Assembly (NCBI RefSeq): GCF_004340945.1
Contig: NZ_SLYD01000005.1
Location: forward strand, 124,001-188,000
DNA from: Sphingomonas sp. PP-F2F-A104-K0414
Lineage (GTDB): Bacteria; Pseudomonadota; Alphaproteobacteria; Sphingomonadales; Sphingomonadaceae
DNA length: 64,000 bases
Reading direction: 5' to 3'
Shown here: one piece after another, positions 51,867 through 60,549 of the stretch
Position numbering within the stretch: the first letter of the stretch is position 1
Layout of the letters: every line of letters begins with the position of its first letter
Made by a program: the position numbers and the translations under genes
The notes under the pieces: generated by a model
What the model was told of the DNA's origin: nothing
What the model saw: the letters and a program-made list of their open reading frames with translations, nothing else
Databases searched by the model: none

Positions 51867-52754
51867 ATGACCGCGGAAACTGCCGATACGTCGCCCGAAG
51901 CACTCGCGCTGGGTCTCGTCGACCTGCTCGAAATCGAGGAAGTCGACACCGACCTTTATGTCGGCAAGCGCCAGCCGGGCGGGGTCGGTCGCGTATTCGG
52001 GGGGCAGGTCATCGCGCAAGCGTTGCAGGCCGCGCAACGCTCGACCGAAAGCCCCAAGGCCGCACATTCCCTCCACGCCTATTTCATGCGCCCCGGCAAC
52101 GAAGACTATCCGATCGTCTACCGCGTCGTCCGCGACTTCGAGGGGCGGAGCTTCGCTACCCGGCGCGTGATCGCGATGCAGAAGGGGCAGCCGATCCTCA
52201 ACATGGCGGCGTCGTTTCAGATGCCCGAGGAAGGCCTGCACCATCAGGACGCGATGCCCGACGTGCCCGCGCCCGAAACGCTCCGCTCCGACCGCGACCT
52301 GCGGCTCGAGAACATCGACGGCATTCCCGAGAAGTTCCGCGCGCACATGCTGCGGTGGCGGCCGATCGAGGTGCGTCCGGTCAACCCGCGCAGCTGGATC
52401 GATCCCGCCCCGCAGGCGCCGAACTATGCCAACTGGTTCCGTCTCGTCGCGCCGATTGGCGACGACCCGGCGATGCACCGCGCCATCCTTGCCTATGCGT
52501 CGGACATGGCGCTGCTCGGCACCGCGCTGCTGCCGCATGGGAAGAACTGGATCACGCCGGGGCTGCAGACCGCCAGCCTCGACCATTCGCTCTGGCTGCA
52601 CGAGAATTTTCGCGCCGACGACTGGCTGCTCTACGCCTGCGACAGCCCCTGGTCGGGCCACGCGCGCGGCTTCAACCGTGGCAAGATCTTCGCACGCGAC
52701 GGCCGCCTCGTGGCGAGCGTCGCGCAGGAAGGGCTGATCCGGATGCGCCAGTAA
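51867..52754 (+). CDS. tesB: Acyl-CoA thioesterase II
   Basis: 295 residues, a double hot-dog protein. RVFGGQVIAQALQAAQRS, HSLHAYFMRPGNEDYPIVYRV and FEGRSFATRRVIAMQ in the first half; LAYASDMALLGTALLPHG and ASLDHSLWLHENFRADDWLLYACDSPWSGHARGFNRG in the second. The Asp of SLDHSLW and Gln of GGQVIAQ are the expected catalytic residues. Hydrolyses medium- and long-chain acyl-CoA. AAGGA precedes the ATG. Confidence 0.95.
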   Translation: MTAETADTSPEALALGLVDLLEIEEVDTDLYVGKRQPGGVGRVFGGQVIAQALQAAQRSTESPKAAHSLHAYFMRPGNEDYPIVYRVVRDFEGRSFATRRVIAMQKGQPILNMAASFQMPEEGLHHQDAMPDVPAPETLRSDRDLRLENIDGIPEKFRAHMLRWRPIEVRPVNPRSWIDPAPQAPNYANWFRLVAPIGDDPAMHRAILAYASDMALLGTALLPHGKNWITPGLQTASLDHSLWLHENFRADDWLLYACDSPWSGHARGFNRGKIFARDGRLVASVAQEGLIRMRQ

Positions 52755-52760
52755 CGGGCG

Positions 52761-54443
52761 TTACTTACGCGTCCAGACCTTCTCGCCACCGATCCAGGTC
52801 TCCTGCACGACGGTGGCGCGCAGGTCGGTAGGCGAGGCCATCGTCGGATCGCGGTCGACGATGATGAAATCCGCCCGCTGGCCAGGCGCAAGCGCACCGA
52901 ACTTCGTCTCGGCAAACCCGGCATACGCCGCAGCACCGGTCATCGCCCACCACGCCTGCTCGCGCGTCACCAGCTCTTGCGGCTGCCAGCCACCCTGCGG
53001 TTGGCCATCGGCATCCTGCCGCGTGAACGCCGCGGCCCAGGTCGCGAACGGATCGGGCTTCTCGACCGGGAAGTCGGTCCCGAACGCGAGCTTGGCGCCG
53101 TTGGTCAGCATCGACTTCCACGCATAGGCCCCTGCCAGCCGGTTCGGCCCGAGCCGCGCTTCGGCCATCGTCCGGTCGCTGGTCGCGTGCGTCGGCTGCA
53201 TCGAGGCGATCGTGCCGAACTTGCCGAACCGCGGCAGGTCGACCGGATCGACCACCTGCGCATGCTCGATCCGCCAGCGACGATCGCCGGTATAGGTCCC
53301 GCTCTCGACCTGGATCGCATCGAGCACCATCTGGTTGGCCTTGTCGCCGATCGCATGCACCGCGACCTGATAGCCGTCCATCGCCGCACGGCTCATCTGG
53401 TTCTGGAGCTGGTCGTCGGTGAGAAAGCCGAGCCCGGACTGGCCGGGCGCATCCGAATACGGCTTCAACAGCCACGCCCCGCGCGAGCCGAGCGCCCCAT
53501 CGGCATAGAGCTTCACGCCGCCCATCCGCAGGCGATCATTGTACAGCCACGGCGTCGGCCCCTTGCCGCCGATCCGGCTCGCCGTCTCGACGCCCATCGC
53601 ATAGCTCATGATACGGACGCGAAGCCCGCCGATGTCCGCCATCCGCCGATAGGTCAGCCAGTCGTCGAGCGTCGTGCCCATGTCGGCGACCGCGGTGACA
53701 CCGTAGCGCAGCAGGATGCTCTGCGCGGTCAGGAACGCGGCGTCGCGCTCCTTGGGGAGCGGCTGGGGGACGACCTTCTCGATCAACGCCTGCGCGCCAT
53801 CGACGAACACGCCCGCCGGTGCTCCGCCAGTCTTCTCGATCCGCCCGCCCGCCGGTGATACGGTCGAGCCGGTAATGGCCGCCTCACGCATCGCCTCGCG
53901 GTTCGCCCAGCTCGCATGACCATCCGCGCGCGACAGCCAGATCGGGTGGCCACCGGAAACGGACTCGAGATCCGCCGCGGTCGGAAAGCGCCCCAGCCCC
54001 CAGGCCTCCTGGTTCCACCCGCGCCCGATTACCCACTTCCGGTCCGGATTGCCCGCGATGTACGCCGCGATCCGCGACTTCGCCTCGTCGAGCGACTTGG
54101 TCATCGACAGGTCGAGCGACAGCGCGCCGAAGCCCATCTCGATCACATGGCCGTGCGCATCGATGAAGCCCGGCAGCACGGTCTTGCCACCCATGTCGAT
54201 CCGCCAGTCGTAAAGCGGCTTGCCGGCGTTCTTCTTCAATTCCTTACGACTGAGCTTGGGCGCTTCCTCGCCGGGTGGCACGAGCCGCGTGACCTTGCCA
54301 TCCTTGTCGATCAGGATCGCCTTGAAGTGGATCACGCGACCGCCGTCGGCGACGGTGATGCCGTTGACGTTGTCGACGATCCCGTCGGCAAGCGCGGGCG
54401 TGGACAGCAGCGCGATCGCAGCCGCGGAGATTAGAAAACGCAT
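52761..54443 (-). CDS. Secreted amidohydrolase (YtcJ-like, amidohydrolase 3 family)
   Basis: 560 residues. A signal peptide at the start (MRFLISAAAIALLSTPALA) implies periplasmic location. Metal site VLPGFIDAHGHVIEMG near residue 100, then WNQEAWGLGRFPTAADL, ADGALGSRGAWLLKPYSD, VAVHAIGDKANQMVLDAI, RIEHAQVVDP and LAFGTDFPVEKPDPF, all typical of the YtcJ branch. Substrate unknown. The ATG at 54443 is chosen because it begins the signal peptide; the frame is open 17 codons further. Confidence 0.92.
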   Translation of the reverse strand: MRFLISAAAIALLSTPALADGIVDNVNGITVADGGRVIHFKAILIDKDGKVTRLVPPGEEAPKLSRKELKKNAGKPLYDWRIDMGGKTVLPGFIDAHGHVIEMGFGALSLDLSMTKSLDEAKSRIAAYIAGNPDRKWVIGRGWNQEAWGLGRFPTAADLESVSGGHPIWLSRADGHASWANREAMREAAITGSTVSPAGGRIEKTGGAPAGVFVDGAQALIEKVVPQPLPKERDAAFLTAQSILLRYGVTAVADMGTTLDDWLTYRRMADIGGLRVRIMSYAMGVETASRIGGKGPTPWLYNDRLRMGGVKLYADGALGSRGAWLLKPYSDAPGQSGLGFLTDDQLQNQMSRAAMDGYQVAVHAIGDKANQMVLDAIQVESGTYTGDRRWRIEHAQVVDPVDLPRFGKFGTIASMQPTHATSDRTMAEARLGPNRLAGAYAWKSMLTNGAKLAFGTDFPVEKPDPFATWAAAFTRQDADGQPQGGWQPQELVTREQAWWAMTGAAAYAGFAETKFGALAPGQRADFIIVDRDPTMASPTDLRATVVQETWIGGEKVWTRK

Positions 54444-54646
54444 CACTTCGATACTCTCCACATTTGCACGCCGGGATGTTGACCCACGCCACATGATTTA
54501 TCAGCCGTTATGAACAGGTTGCTCACCACGAGATACGGCGCGATCGCTGTGCCCCTCGTTCCGGTGCCGATAAATGCCGGTATTGCCATAGCCTTCGCGC
54601 ATAAGCGGTGTTTCCCGCGCGCGCCAGATGGTCTAGCGGGTCGGAC
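54444..54646. promoter_or_regulatory. Divergent intergenic region, amidohydrolase / ilvA
   Basis: 203 bp between divergent genes. Should hold both promoters. I see no repeat, no Thr/Ile-rich leader peptide and no clear attenuator ahead of ilvA. Confidence 0.4.
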
Positions 54647-55906
54647 ATGGCTACCCACGCTGCCGTAGCGGCACCCACCCTCCCCGTCTCGATCGACGAC
54701 GTCCGGCTCGCACACGACCGGATCCGCGCTTCGATCGTCCGCACGCCGACGCTGATCAGCAAGACGCTGAGCCAGATGACCGGGGCGACGGTGTATCTGA
54801 AGTTCGAGAACCTCCAGTTCACCGCGGCGTACAAGGAGCGTGGCGCGCTCAACACGCTGTTGCAGCTGTCGGCCGAGGCGCGCGCGAAGGGCGTCATCGC
54901 GGCGTCCGCCGGCAATCACGCACAGGGCCTCGCCTATCACGCCAACCGGCTCGGCATCCCGACGACGATCGTGATGCCGACCAACACGCCGACCGTGAAG
55001 GTCATGCAGACCGAAGGCCACGGCGCCAACGTCGTGCTGCACGGCGAGACGTTCGACGCGGCCTACGCGCACGCGCGCATCCTGGAGGGCGAGTGCGGCT
55101 TCACCTTCGTCCACCCGTTCGACGACCCCCGCGTCATCGCCGGCCAGGGGACCGTCGCGGTCGAGATGCTCGAGGACGTGCCGCAGATCGATACGCTGGT
55201 CATCCCGATCGGCGGCGGCGGGCTGATCTCCGGCATGTCGACGGTCGCGCGTGCTGCGAGCCAGCAGGCCGGCGGTCATCCGATCGAGATCGTCGGCGTG
55301 CAGGCCGAGCTGTTCCCATCGATGTACAACCGCATCAACGGCACCGACATGCCGTGCGCGGGCGACACGCTGGCCGAGGGCATCGCGGTCAAGGAGCCCG
55401 GTGCGATCACGTCGAAGATCGTCGCCGAACTGGTCGATGATATCGTATTGGTCAGTGAGCGGAGCCTCGAGGAATCGGTCAGCCTGCTGCTCCAGATCGA
55501 GAAGACGGTGGTCGAGGGCGCGGGGGCCGCCGGGCTCGCCGCGCTGCTGTCGCACCCCGAGCGGTTCGCGGGAAGGACCGTCGGCATCGTCTTATGCGGT
55601 GGCAATATCGATACGCGGCTGCTCGCCAACGTGCTGCTGCGCGATCTGGCGCGGTCGGGGCGGCTCGCACGGCTGCGTATCCGGTTGCAGGACAAGCCGG
55701 GTGCGCTGTTCCACGTCGCGCGGATCTTCGATCAGGAACGCGTCAACATCATCGAGATCTATCACCAGCGCGTCTTCACGACGTTGCCGGCAAAGGGTCT
55801 CATCACCGACATCGAATGCGAGCTCCGCGACCGCGCGCATCTCGATCGGCTGGTCGGCGCATTGCGCGCTGGCGGGTACGAGACCTCGACCGTGGAGCTC
55901 GCATAA
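54647..55906 (+). CDS. ilvA: Threonine ammonia-lyase (threonine dehydratase)
   Basis: 419 residues. PLP-dependent deamination of threonine to 2-oxobutanoate. KFENLQFTAAYKERGA holds the PLP Lys (63); also ASAGNHAQGLAYHA, the phosphate loop IPIGGGGLISGM and VLCGGNIDTRLL. The C-terminal ACT domain (about 335-419: LRIRLQDKPGALFHVARIF) suggests amino-acid control. Length is that of the catabolic/ACT type rather than the long E. coli IlvA. The ATG at 54647 (MATHAAV) is preferred to an upstream in-frame start. Confidence 0.93.
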   Translation: MATHAAVAAPTLPVSIDDVRLAHDRIRASIVRTPTLISKTLSQMTGATVYLKFENLQFTAAYKERGALNTLLQLSAEARAKGVIAASAGNHAQGLAYHANRLGIPTTIVMPTNTPTVKVMQTEGHGANVVLHGETFDAAYAHARILEGECGFTFVHPFDDPRVIAGQGTVAVEMLEDVPQIDTLVIPIGGGGLISGMSTVARAASQQAGGHPIEIVGVQAELFPSMYNRINGTDMPCAGDTLAEGIAVKEPGAITSKIVAELVDDIVLVSERSLEESVSLLLQIEKTVVEGAGAAGLAALLSHPERFAGRTVGIVLCGGNIDTRLLANVLLRDLARSGRLARLRIRLQDKPGALFHVARIFDQERVNIIEIYHQRVFTTLPAKGLITDIECELRDRAHLDRLVGALRAGGYETSTVELA

Positions 55907-56036
55907 ATAGCACGGTGCTGCGGGGATTTAGCGCATTAACCCATTATCGTGGTAAACGCGCTTTTCAGTGTTGCATGACGCGACCATATGCTGTGGAACG
56001 CGACCTTTCGCGCTTCCCTGAAGGACATCCGGTTCG

Positions 56037-56813
56037 GTGACTGCGCCTTTTCGTTTCCCGCGCTTCTTCGTCACCAGCCCGTCGCCGTGCCCGTATCTGC
56101 CGGGTCGGCAGGAGCGGAAAGTGTTCACCGAGCTAACCGGGCCGCATGCGAGTGAGCTAAACGATGCGCTCGGCCGGATCGGGTTTCGTCGCAGCCAGGG
56201 CGTCGCGTATCGACCGTCATGCGCCGGGTGTACCGCGTGCGTGTCGGTCCGCGTGGTAACGAACGAATTCATGCCCAACGCGACGCAGCGTAAGTTGCTC
56301 AGGCGCAACGGCGATGTCGAAGTGACCGCGTGCAAGGCGTGGGCGACCGACGAGCAGTTCCAGTTGCTTCGCCGCTATCTCGGGACGCGCCATCCGGGCG
56401 GCGGCATGGCCGGAATGGACGAGGACGATTACGCCGACATGATCGAGCATTCGCCGGTCAATTCGGTGATCGTCGAGTACCGCGAGCCCTCGGTCGACGG
56501 CGCGCGCGGGCGGCTGATCGGCGCCTGCCTGACCGATCGCCAGGCGGACGGGCTGTCGATGGTCTACAGCTTCTTTGCGGCGGACGAGGACAGCCGGCCG
56601 GGGTTCGGCAACTTCATCATCATGGATCATCTGATCCGCGCCCGCGAAGCCGGGCTGCCGTACGTGTATCTGGGCTATTGGGTGAAGGGCTCACCGCGGA
56701 TGGAATACAAGACGCGGTATCGGCCGCTCGAGGTGCTGGGCCCGGCGGGGTGGCGGCGGCTCGAGGATGCGGATCTGGTGGCGCCGCCTGCGCGGGTCGC
56801 GGCGACGGCCTGA
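56037..56813 (+). CDS. bpt: Aspartate/glutamate leucyltransferase (Bpt)
   Basis: 258 residues from a GTG. Transfers Leu from Leu-tRNA to N-terminal Asp or Glu, marking proteins for the ClpAP/ClpS N-degron route. Motifs: [43 protein letters not shown] with three Cys, [27 protein letters not shown] and [24 protein letters not shown]. Matches Bpt rather than the short Aat family. Confidence 0.95.
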   Translation: MTAPFRFPRFFVTSPSPCPYLPGRQERKVFTELTGPHASELNDALGRIGFRRSQGVAYRPSCAGCTACVSVRVVTNEFMPNATQRKLLRRNGDVEVTACKAWATDEQFQLLRRYLGTRHPGGGMAGMDEDDYADMIEHSPVNSVIVEYREPSVDGARGRLIGACLTDRQADGLSMVYSFFAADEDSRPGFGNFIIMDHLIRAREAGLPYVYLGYWVKGSPRMEYKTRYRPLEVLGPAGWRRLEDADLVAPPARVAATA

Positions 56814-56860
56814 TTTGGGGCGGGAATGGTGGCCGGGCCCGCTAGCCCGCCTCGAGAACC

Positions 56861-56966
56861 ACCTCCCCGGCGAAGGCCGGGGCCCAGTTGGGAAAGGTAG
56901 ATGATCAAGGGCAACGCTTCGTTACTTCCACCTTTCCAACTGGACCCCGGCCTTCGCCGGGGAGGT
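56861..56966. repeat. Long inverted repeat, class D
   Basis: Arms ACCTCCCCGGCGAAGGCCGG (56861-56880) and its inverse ending at 56966, extended by CCCAGTTGGGAAAGG and CCTTTCCAACTGGA. Each arm is itself a hairpin (CCCCGGC, loop GAAG, GCCGGGG). It lies downstream of bpt. Confidence 0.88.
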
Positions 56967-57018
56967 GCAGTACTGGCAATTCGCTGCTGATTACTCGACA
57001 GTCCAAACACAGGCGCCC

Positions 57019-57069
57019 TTGTTCTCCCGCGAAGGCGGGAGCCCAGTCTGGGTCTCCGCCTCTGCGGGG
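57019..57069. repeat. Paired palindromic repeat, class C
   Basis: CTCCCGCGAAGGCGGGAG and a partly decayed inverse (TCCGCCTCTGCGGGGA) joined by CCCAGTCTGGG. About 12 bp beyond the stop codon of the transglutaminase-like gene. Confidence 0.8.
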
Positions 57070-57080
57070 AAACAAGCTTT

Positions 57081-57890
57081 TTAGTCTTCCCGCTGTACCA
57101 CCACGTCGACGTCGAGTTCCTCGCCGCCCTCGCCCAGCCGCGACCCTGCGACCGGCGCCGCCCCCGCCGCATCGAGCGCCATCGCGACGCGAACGTAATG
57201 CTCCTCGGGCGACATCCCCGTGCAGGGATCGAACCCGACCCAGCCGAGCCCGTCGACATATGCCTCCGCCCAGCCATGCGGGGTCGGGAAGTGGACCACC
57301 TCATGGTCGTTGTGATGATAGCCCGACACGTACCGCGCCGGTGCCCCCAAGGACCGCGCGGCGACCGCAAAGATCTGCGCCATGTCGCGCGGCGTAGCGC
57401 TGTCCTTCCGGAACGCCGCACCCGCGGTGAGCCCCGGTTCGGGCCGACCGGCGTCGAACACGAACTGCCCATGCAGCGCGCGGTTGAGCCGGTGCAACGC
57501 CCCGACGCGATCGCGCGCCCCGACCACCGCATCCGCCGCAAACTCGGCGATCGCAGGGTCGAACGCCGTCGCCTCGGTCGCGCGCAGGAACAGCGCCGGC
57601 GGCAATGTCTCGTGGACACCGTGCAGGACACCGTCGGAGTGACTCGTCAGCACCTCGCCCTTAACGGTGATCTCGATCCCGTCGACGGGCCCCTCGGCGT
57701 ACAGCATCGTCACCGCGTTGCCGAACCCGTCACGCCCCGGCCGCAACCGCGCATCGCAATCGACGTCGATCCGCCACGACGCCACGGTCTGGTCGTGCGT
57801 ATTCTCGGGTGTCAGCCGAAGCATCTGGACCAGCCGGCCCTGTGGCTGGGTGAAGCGGTAGATCGTGTGGTGATCGATCGACAGCCGCAT
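57081..57890 (-). CDS. Transglutaminase-like protein with catalytic Cys replaced
   Basis: 269 residues, cytoplasmic. The N-terminal beta domain (LSIDHHTIYRFTQPQGRLVQMLRLTP) and the papain-like core are present: SLGAPARYVSGYHH, HGWAEAYVDGLGWVGFDPCTG with His205 and Asp221. At the nucleophile position the usual GVCQDxAH reads ATPRDMAQ (Pro167), so no catalytic Cys is seen. The gene shares one base with the alpha-E stop (TGATG), forming an ATP-grasp/alpha-E/transglutaminase operon; such operons are predicted to modify peptides or proteins. Confidence 0.88.
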   Translation of the reverse strand: MRLSIDHHTIYRFTQPQGRLVQMLRLTPENTHDQTVASWRIDVDCDARLRPGRDGFGNAVTMLYAEGPVDGIEITVKGEVLTSHSDGVLHGVHETLPPALFLRATEATAFDPAIAEFAADAVVGARDRVGALHRLNRALHGQFVFDAGRPEPGLTAGAAFRKDSATPRDMAQIFAVAARSLGAPARYVSGYHHNDHEVVHFPTPHGWAEAYVDGLGWVGFDPCTGMSPEEHYVRVAMALDAAGAAPVAGSRLGEGGEELDVDVVVQRED

Positions 57891-58825
57891 CAATGGAACT
57901 TGAACTGGCGGCCGATCGCGCCGTGGAGCAGCGCATTCTCGGCGATGAAGGCCTGCAGATACTGGTGCAGGCCCGAGGCGATCACTTCCCCAGACCGCGT
58001 CTTGGCCATTCGCGATGCGCGCATTCGTGCCATCCTGTCCGCCTCCCCGTGGTTGCCCGTGCGTTTCGCCAGCAGGTTGAGCACGTCGACCGTCTCCTCG
58101 ACCGACGCCGCCAGGCTGCGCGGCAGTTCCGCGCGGGCGATCAAAAGGTCAATCACGTCTGCCGGCCTCAGGCCGTCGCTGTAAAGCCAGCGATACGCGG
58201 TCACCGCCGACACCGTCTGCAGGATCGTGGTCCACTGGTCGCGATCGATCGCGCCACCGATCTTCTGCCCCTCGGGCAGCAAAATATGGTATTTGACGTC
58301 CAGCAACCGCGCCGTGTTGTCGGCGCGCTCGACCGCTTGCCCGAGCCGGATAAACCACGTCGTCTGGTTGCGCAGCATCCGGTGGATCGCGCCTTCGAAC
58401 CCGCGTGTCTCGGTCTTCACCGCCTCCACTAGGTTCATCTGGTCGGTGGTGCTGCGCGGAATCGTCCGGTTCTCGAACAACAGCCACGCGCGGTTGATCG
58501 CGGTCCACGCCTCGCGGGTCAGCGCGGTGCGCACCGCCTTGGCGTTGTTGCGCGCCATGTCGACGCAGCGCACGATCGAGCCGGGATGGCTCGAATCGAG
58601 CGTCAGGAAGCGGACGACTTCGGTCTGGCTAAGATTGCCGCCGAGCGTCGCGAACGGTTCCTCGGTCTCGGTGACGGCAAGCGCGGAGGCCCAGGCCGCC
58701 TCGCCCGCAGGCTGTGACGAAAGGACGTCGAGACGCACGGTAGCCTCGACCAGCCGGGCGATGAAATCAGCGCGCTCGAAATAGCGGCCGAGCCAGTAGA
58801 GCGACGATGCGGTACGCGAGAGCAT
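57890..58825 (-). CDS. Alpha-E domain-containing protein
   Basis: 311 residues, all helical. Matches the alpha-E family: MLSRTASSLYWLGRYFERADFIARLVEAT at the start and LGQAVERADNTARLLDVKYHILLP in the middle. Conserved Glu-Arg pairs (YFERAD, AVERAD) are present. Biochemical activity is not established; found next to circularly permuted ATP-grasp and transglutaminase genes in many bacteria. Starts overlap the ATP-grasp stop by one base. Confidence 0.93.
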   Translation of the reverse strand: MLSRTASSLYWLGRYFERADFIARLVEATVRLDVLSSQPAGEAAWASALAVTETEEPFATLGGNLSQTEVVRFLTLDSSHPGSIVRCVDMARNNAKAVRTALTREAWTAINRAWLLFENRTIPRSTTDQMNLVEAVKTETRGFEGAIHRMLRNQTTWFIRLGQAVERADNTARLLDVKYHILLPEGQKIGGAIDRDQWTTILQTVSAVTAYRWLYSDGLRPADVIDLLIARAELPRSLAASVEETVDVLNLLAKRTGNHGEADRMARMRASRMAKTRSGEVIASGLHQYLQAFIAENALLHGAIGRQFKFH

Positions 58826-60330
58826 CAGGCGTCTCCACCCAAGGTCTGCGTCATGCCGCCCATCGTCTGCGTCATCGCACCACGCGTGATCCGCTGCGAC
58901 TGTTCCGCCATAAGCACGAAGCTGTCTTTCGTCCCGCCACCCTGGCTGGAATTCACCACCAGCGAGCCTTCCTTCAGCGCGACGCGGGTGAGGCCGCCAG
59001 GAACGACCTGCACGCCCTTCGATCCGCTCAACACGAACGGGCGGAAATCGACGTGGCGTGGGGATAGGCCACCATCGGCCATCGTCGGGACGGTCGACAG
59101 CGCCAGCGTCGGCTGCGCGATGTAGCGGTGCGGTTCAGCAATGAGCGCGGCGCGGAAATCCTCGATCTCCTGCTTCGATGCGGTCGGGCCGACCAGCATG
59201 CCATAGCCCCCGGAGCCGTCGACCAGCTTGACGACGACGTCCTTGAGGTTGTCGAGAACGTATTGCAGCGCCTGCGGTTCGCGGCAGCGCCACGTCTCGA
59301 CGTTGCGCAGCTTACACTCGCCGCCGGAATAGAATTTCACGATGTCGGGCATATAGCTGTAAATCGCCTTGTCGTCGGCGATGCCGTTGCCCGGCGCGTT
59401 CATGATCGCGACGTTGCCGGCCGCATAGGCGGCGATCAGCCCGGGAACGCCGAGCGCGGAGTCCGGGCGGAACACGAGCGGGTCTAGATAATCGTCGTCT
59501 ATCCGGCGATAGATCACGTCGACCTTCACCCGTCCCGCGATCGTCCGCATCCAGACGATGTCGTCGTCGACGACCAGATCTGCGGCCTCGACGAGTTCGA
59601 TCCCCATCGAGTCGGCGAGGAAGCTGTGCTCGTAATAGGCGGAGTTGTAGTGGCCGGGGGTCAACAGCACACACGTTGGGTTGGAGCCCGTGCCGTGCGG
59701 CGCGACCGACTTCATCGTCTCGAGCAGGAGGTCGGGATAGCTGTCGACCGCCGCGACGCGGAACTCGCGGAACAGTTCGGGGCAGAGCCTCAGCATCGCC
59801 TCGCGGTTCTCCAGCATGTAGCTGACACCCGACGGCGTGCGCGCATTGTCCTCGAGCACGAAGAAATCATCGGGGCCGGTGCGGACGAGGTCGATCCCGC
59901 AGATATGCGCCCAGACGCCGTGCGGCGGGCGGATGCCGGCGATCTCGGGGCGGAACTGCGCGTTGCCGAGAACGAGGTCCTCGGGGAGGATGCCCTCCTT
60001 CAGGATGCGACGCTCGCCGTAGATATCGTTGAGGAACGCGTTGATCGCCTCGACGCGCTGGACCAGCCCTTCTGAGAGGCGCGTCCACTCGTCATGCAGA
60101 AACACGCGCGGAACGATGTCGAACGGAATGATCCGTTCTGCCGCCTCGTTCTCACCGTAGACTGCGAAGGTAATGCCCAGCTGGCGGAACGTCGTCTCGG
60201 CGGCTTCCTGCCTGCGACGAAGCTCGGCGTCGGGCGTCTCCTCGATCCAATGCCCGAGAGCCGCGAGTTCGGGACGAGCGGTCGTATCGCCCGGCGTCCC
60301 CATGATTTCGTCGAACGCCTGTTTCCCCAT
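58825..60330 (-). CDS. Circularly permuted type 2 ATP-grasp protein
   Basis: 501 residues from ATG 60330 (MGKQAFDEIMG); GTG at 60393 is an alternative. Family signatures: FDIVPRVFLHDEWTRLSEGL, FLNDIYGERRILKEG, FFVLEDNARTPSGVSYMLENR, LLTPGHYNSAYYEHSFLA, IYRRIDDDYLDPL, DDKAIYSYMPDIVKFYSGGE, VKLVDGSGGYGMLVGP and FRPFVLSG. Expected to make an amide bond using ATP. TTGACT about 75 bp upstream of the ATG may be a -35, which would favour the ATG start. The C-terminus ends in a TQTMGGMTQTLGG repeat. Confidence 0.93.
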   Translation of the reverse strand: MGKQAFDEIMGTPGDTTARPELAALGHWIEETPDAELRRRQEAAETTFRQLGITFAVYGENEAAERIIPFDIVPRVFLHDEWTRLSEGLVQRVEAINAFLNDIYGERRILKEGILPEDLVLGNAQFRPEIAGIRPPHGVWAHICGIDLVRTGPDDFFVLEDNARTPSGVSYMLENREAMLRLCPELFREFRVAAVDSYPDLLLETMKSVAPHGTGSNPTCVLLTPGHYNSAYYEHSFLADSMGIELVEAADLVVDDDIVWMRTIAGRVKVDVIYRRIDDDYLDPLVFRPDSALGVPGLIAAYAAGNVAIMNAPGNGIADDKAIYSYMPDIVKFYSGGECKLRNVETWRCREPQALQYVLDNLKDVVVKLVDGSGGYGMLVGPTASKQEIEDFRAALIAEPHRYIAQPTLALSTVPTMADGGLSPRHVDFRPFVLSGSKGVQVVPGGLTRVALKEGSLVVNSSQGGGTKDSFVLMAEQSQRITRGAMTQTMGGMTQTLGGDA

Positions 60331-60427
60331 CGGAACGGTCAATTCCCCATCAAGCGTTACGGTTCCATGCTGCAACGCTTCGCTGCGCTGCACAAGTCAA
60401 GAATATGACTGGCGAGGTGTGGTCTCT

Positions 60428-60540
60428 GATCCTCCCCCGCCGGGGAAGGTGGCTGGCGCTTTCCAGTCGGAGGGGGAGGACGCGCAATGAAGTTTGTCGC
60501 CCCTCCCTCCGTCGCCACCTCCCCCTGGCGGGGGAGGATT
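60428..60540. repeat. Paired palindromic repeat, class A
   Basis: GATCCTCCCCCGCCGGGGAA at the left and CCTCCCCCTGGCGGGGGAGG at the right, with inner arms TCGGAGGGGGAGGACG and CCCTCCCTCCGTCGCC. Closely related to the copy at 11366-11493. Confidence 0.85.
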
Positions 60541-60549
60541 GCAATACGC

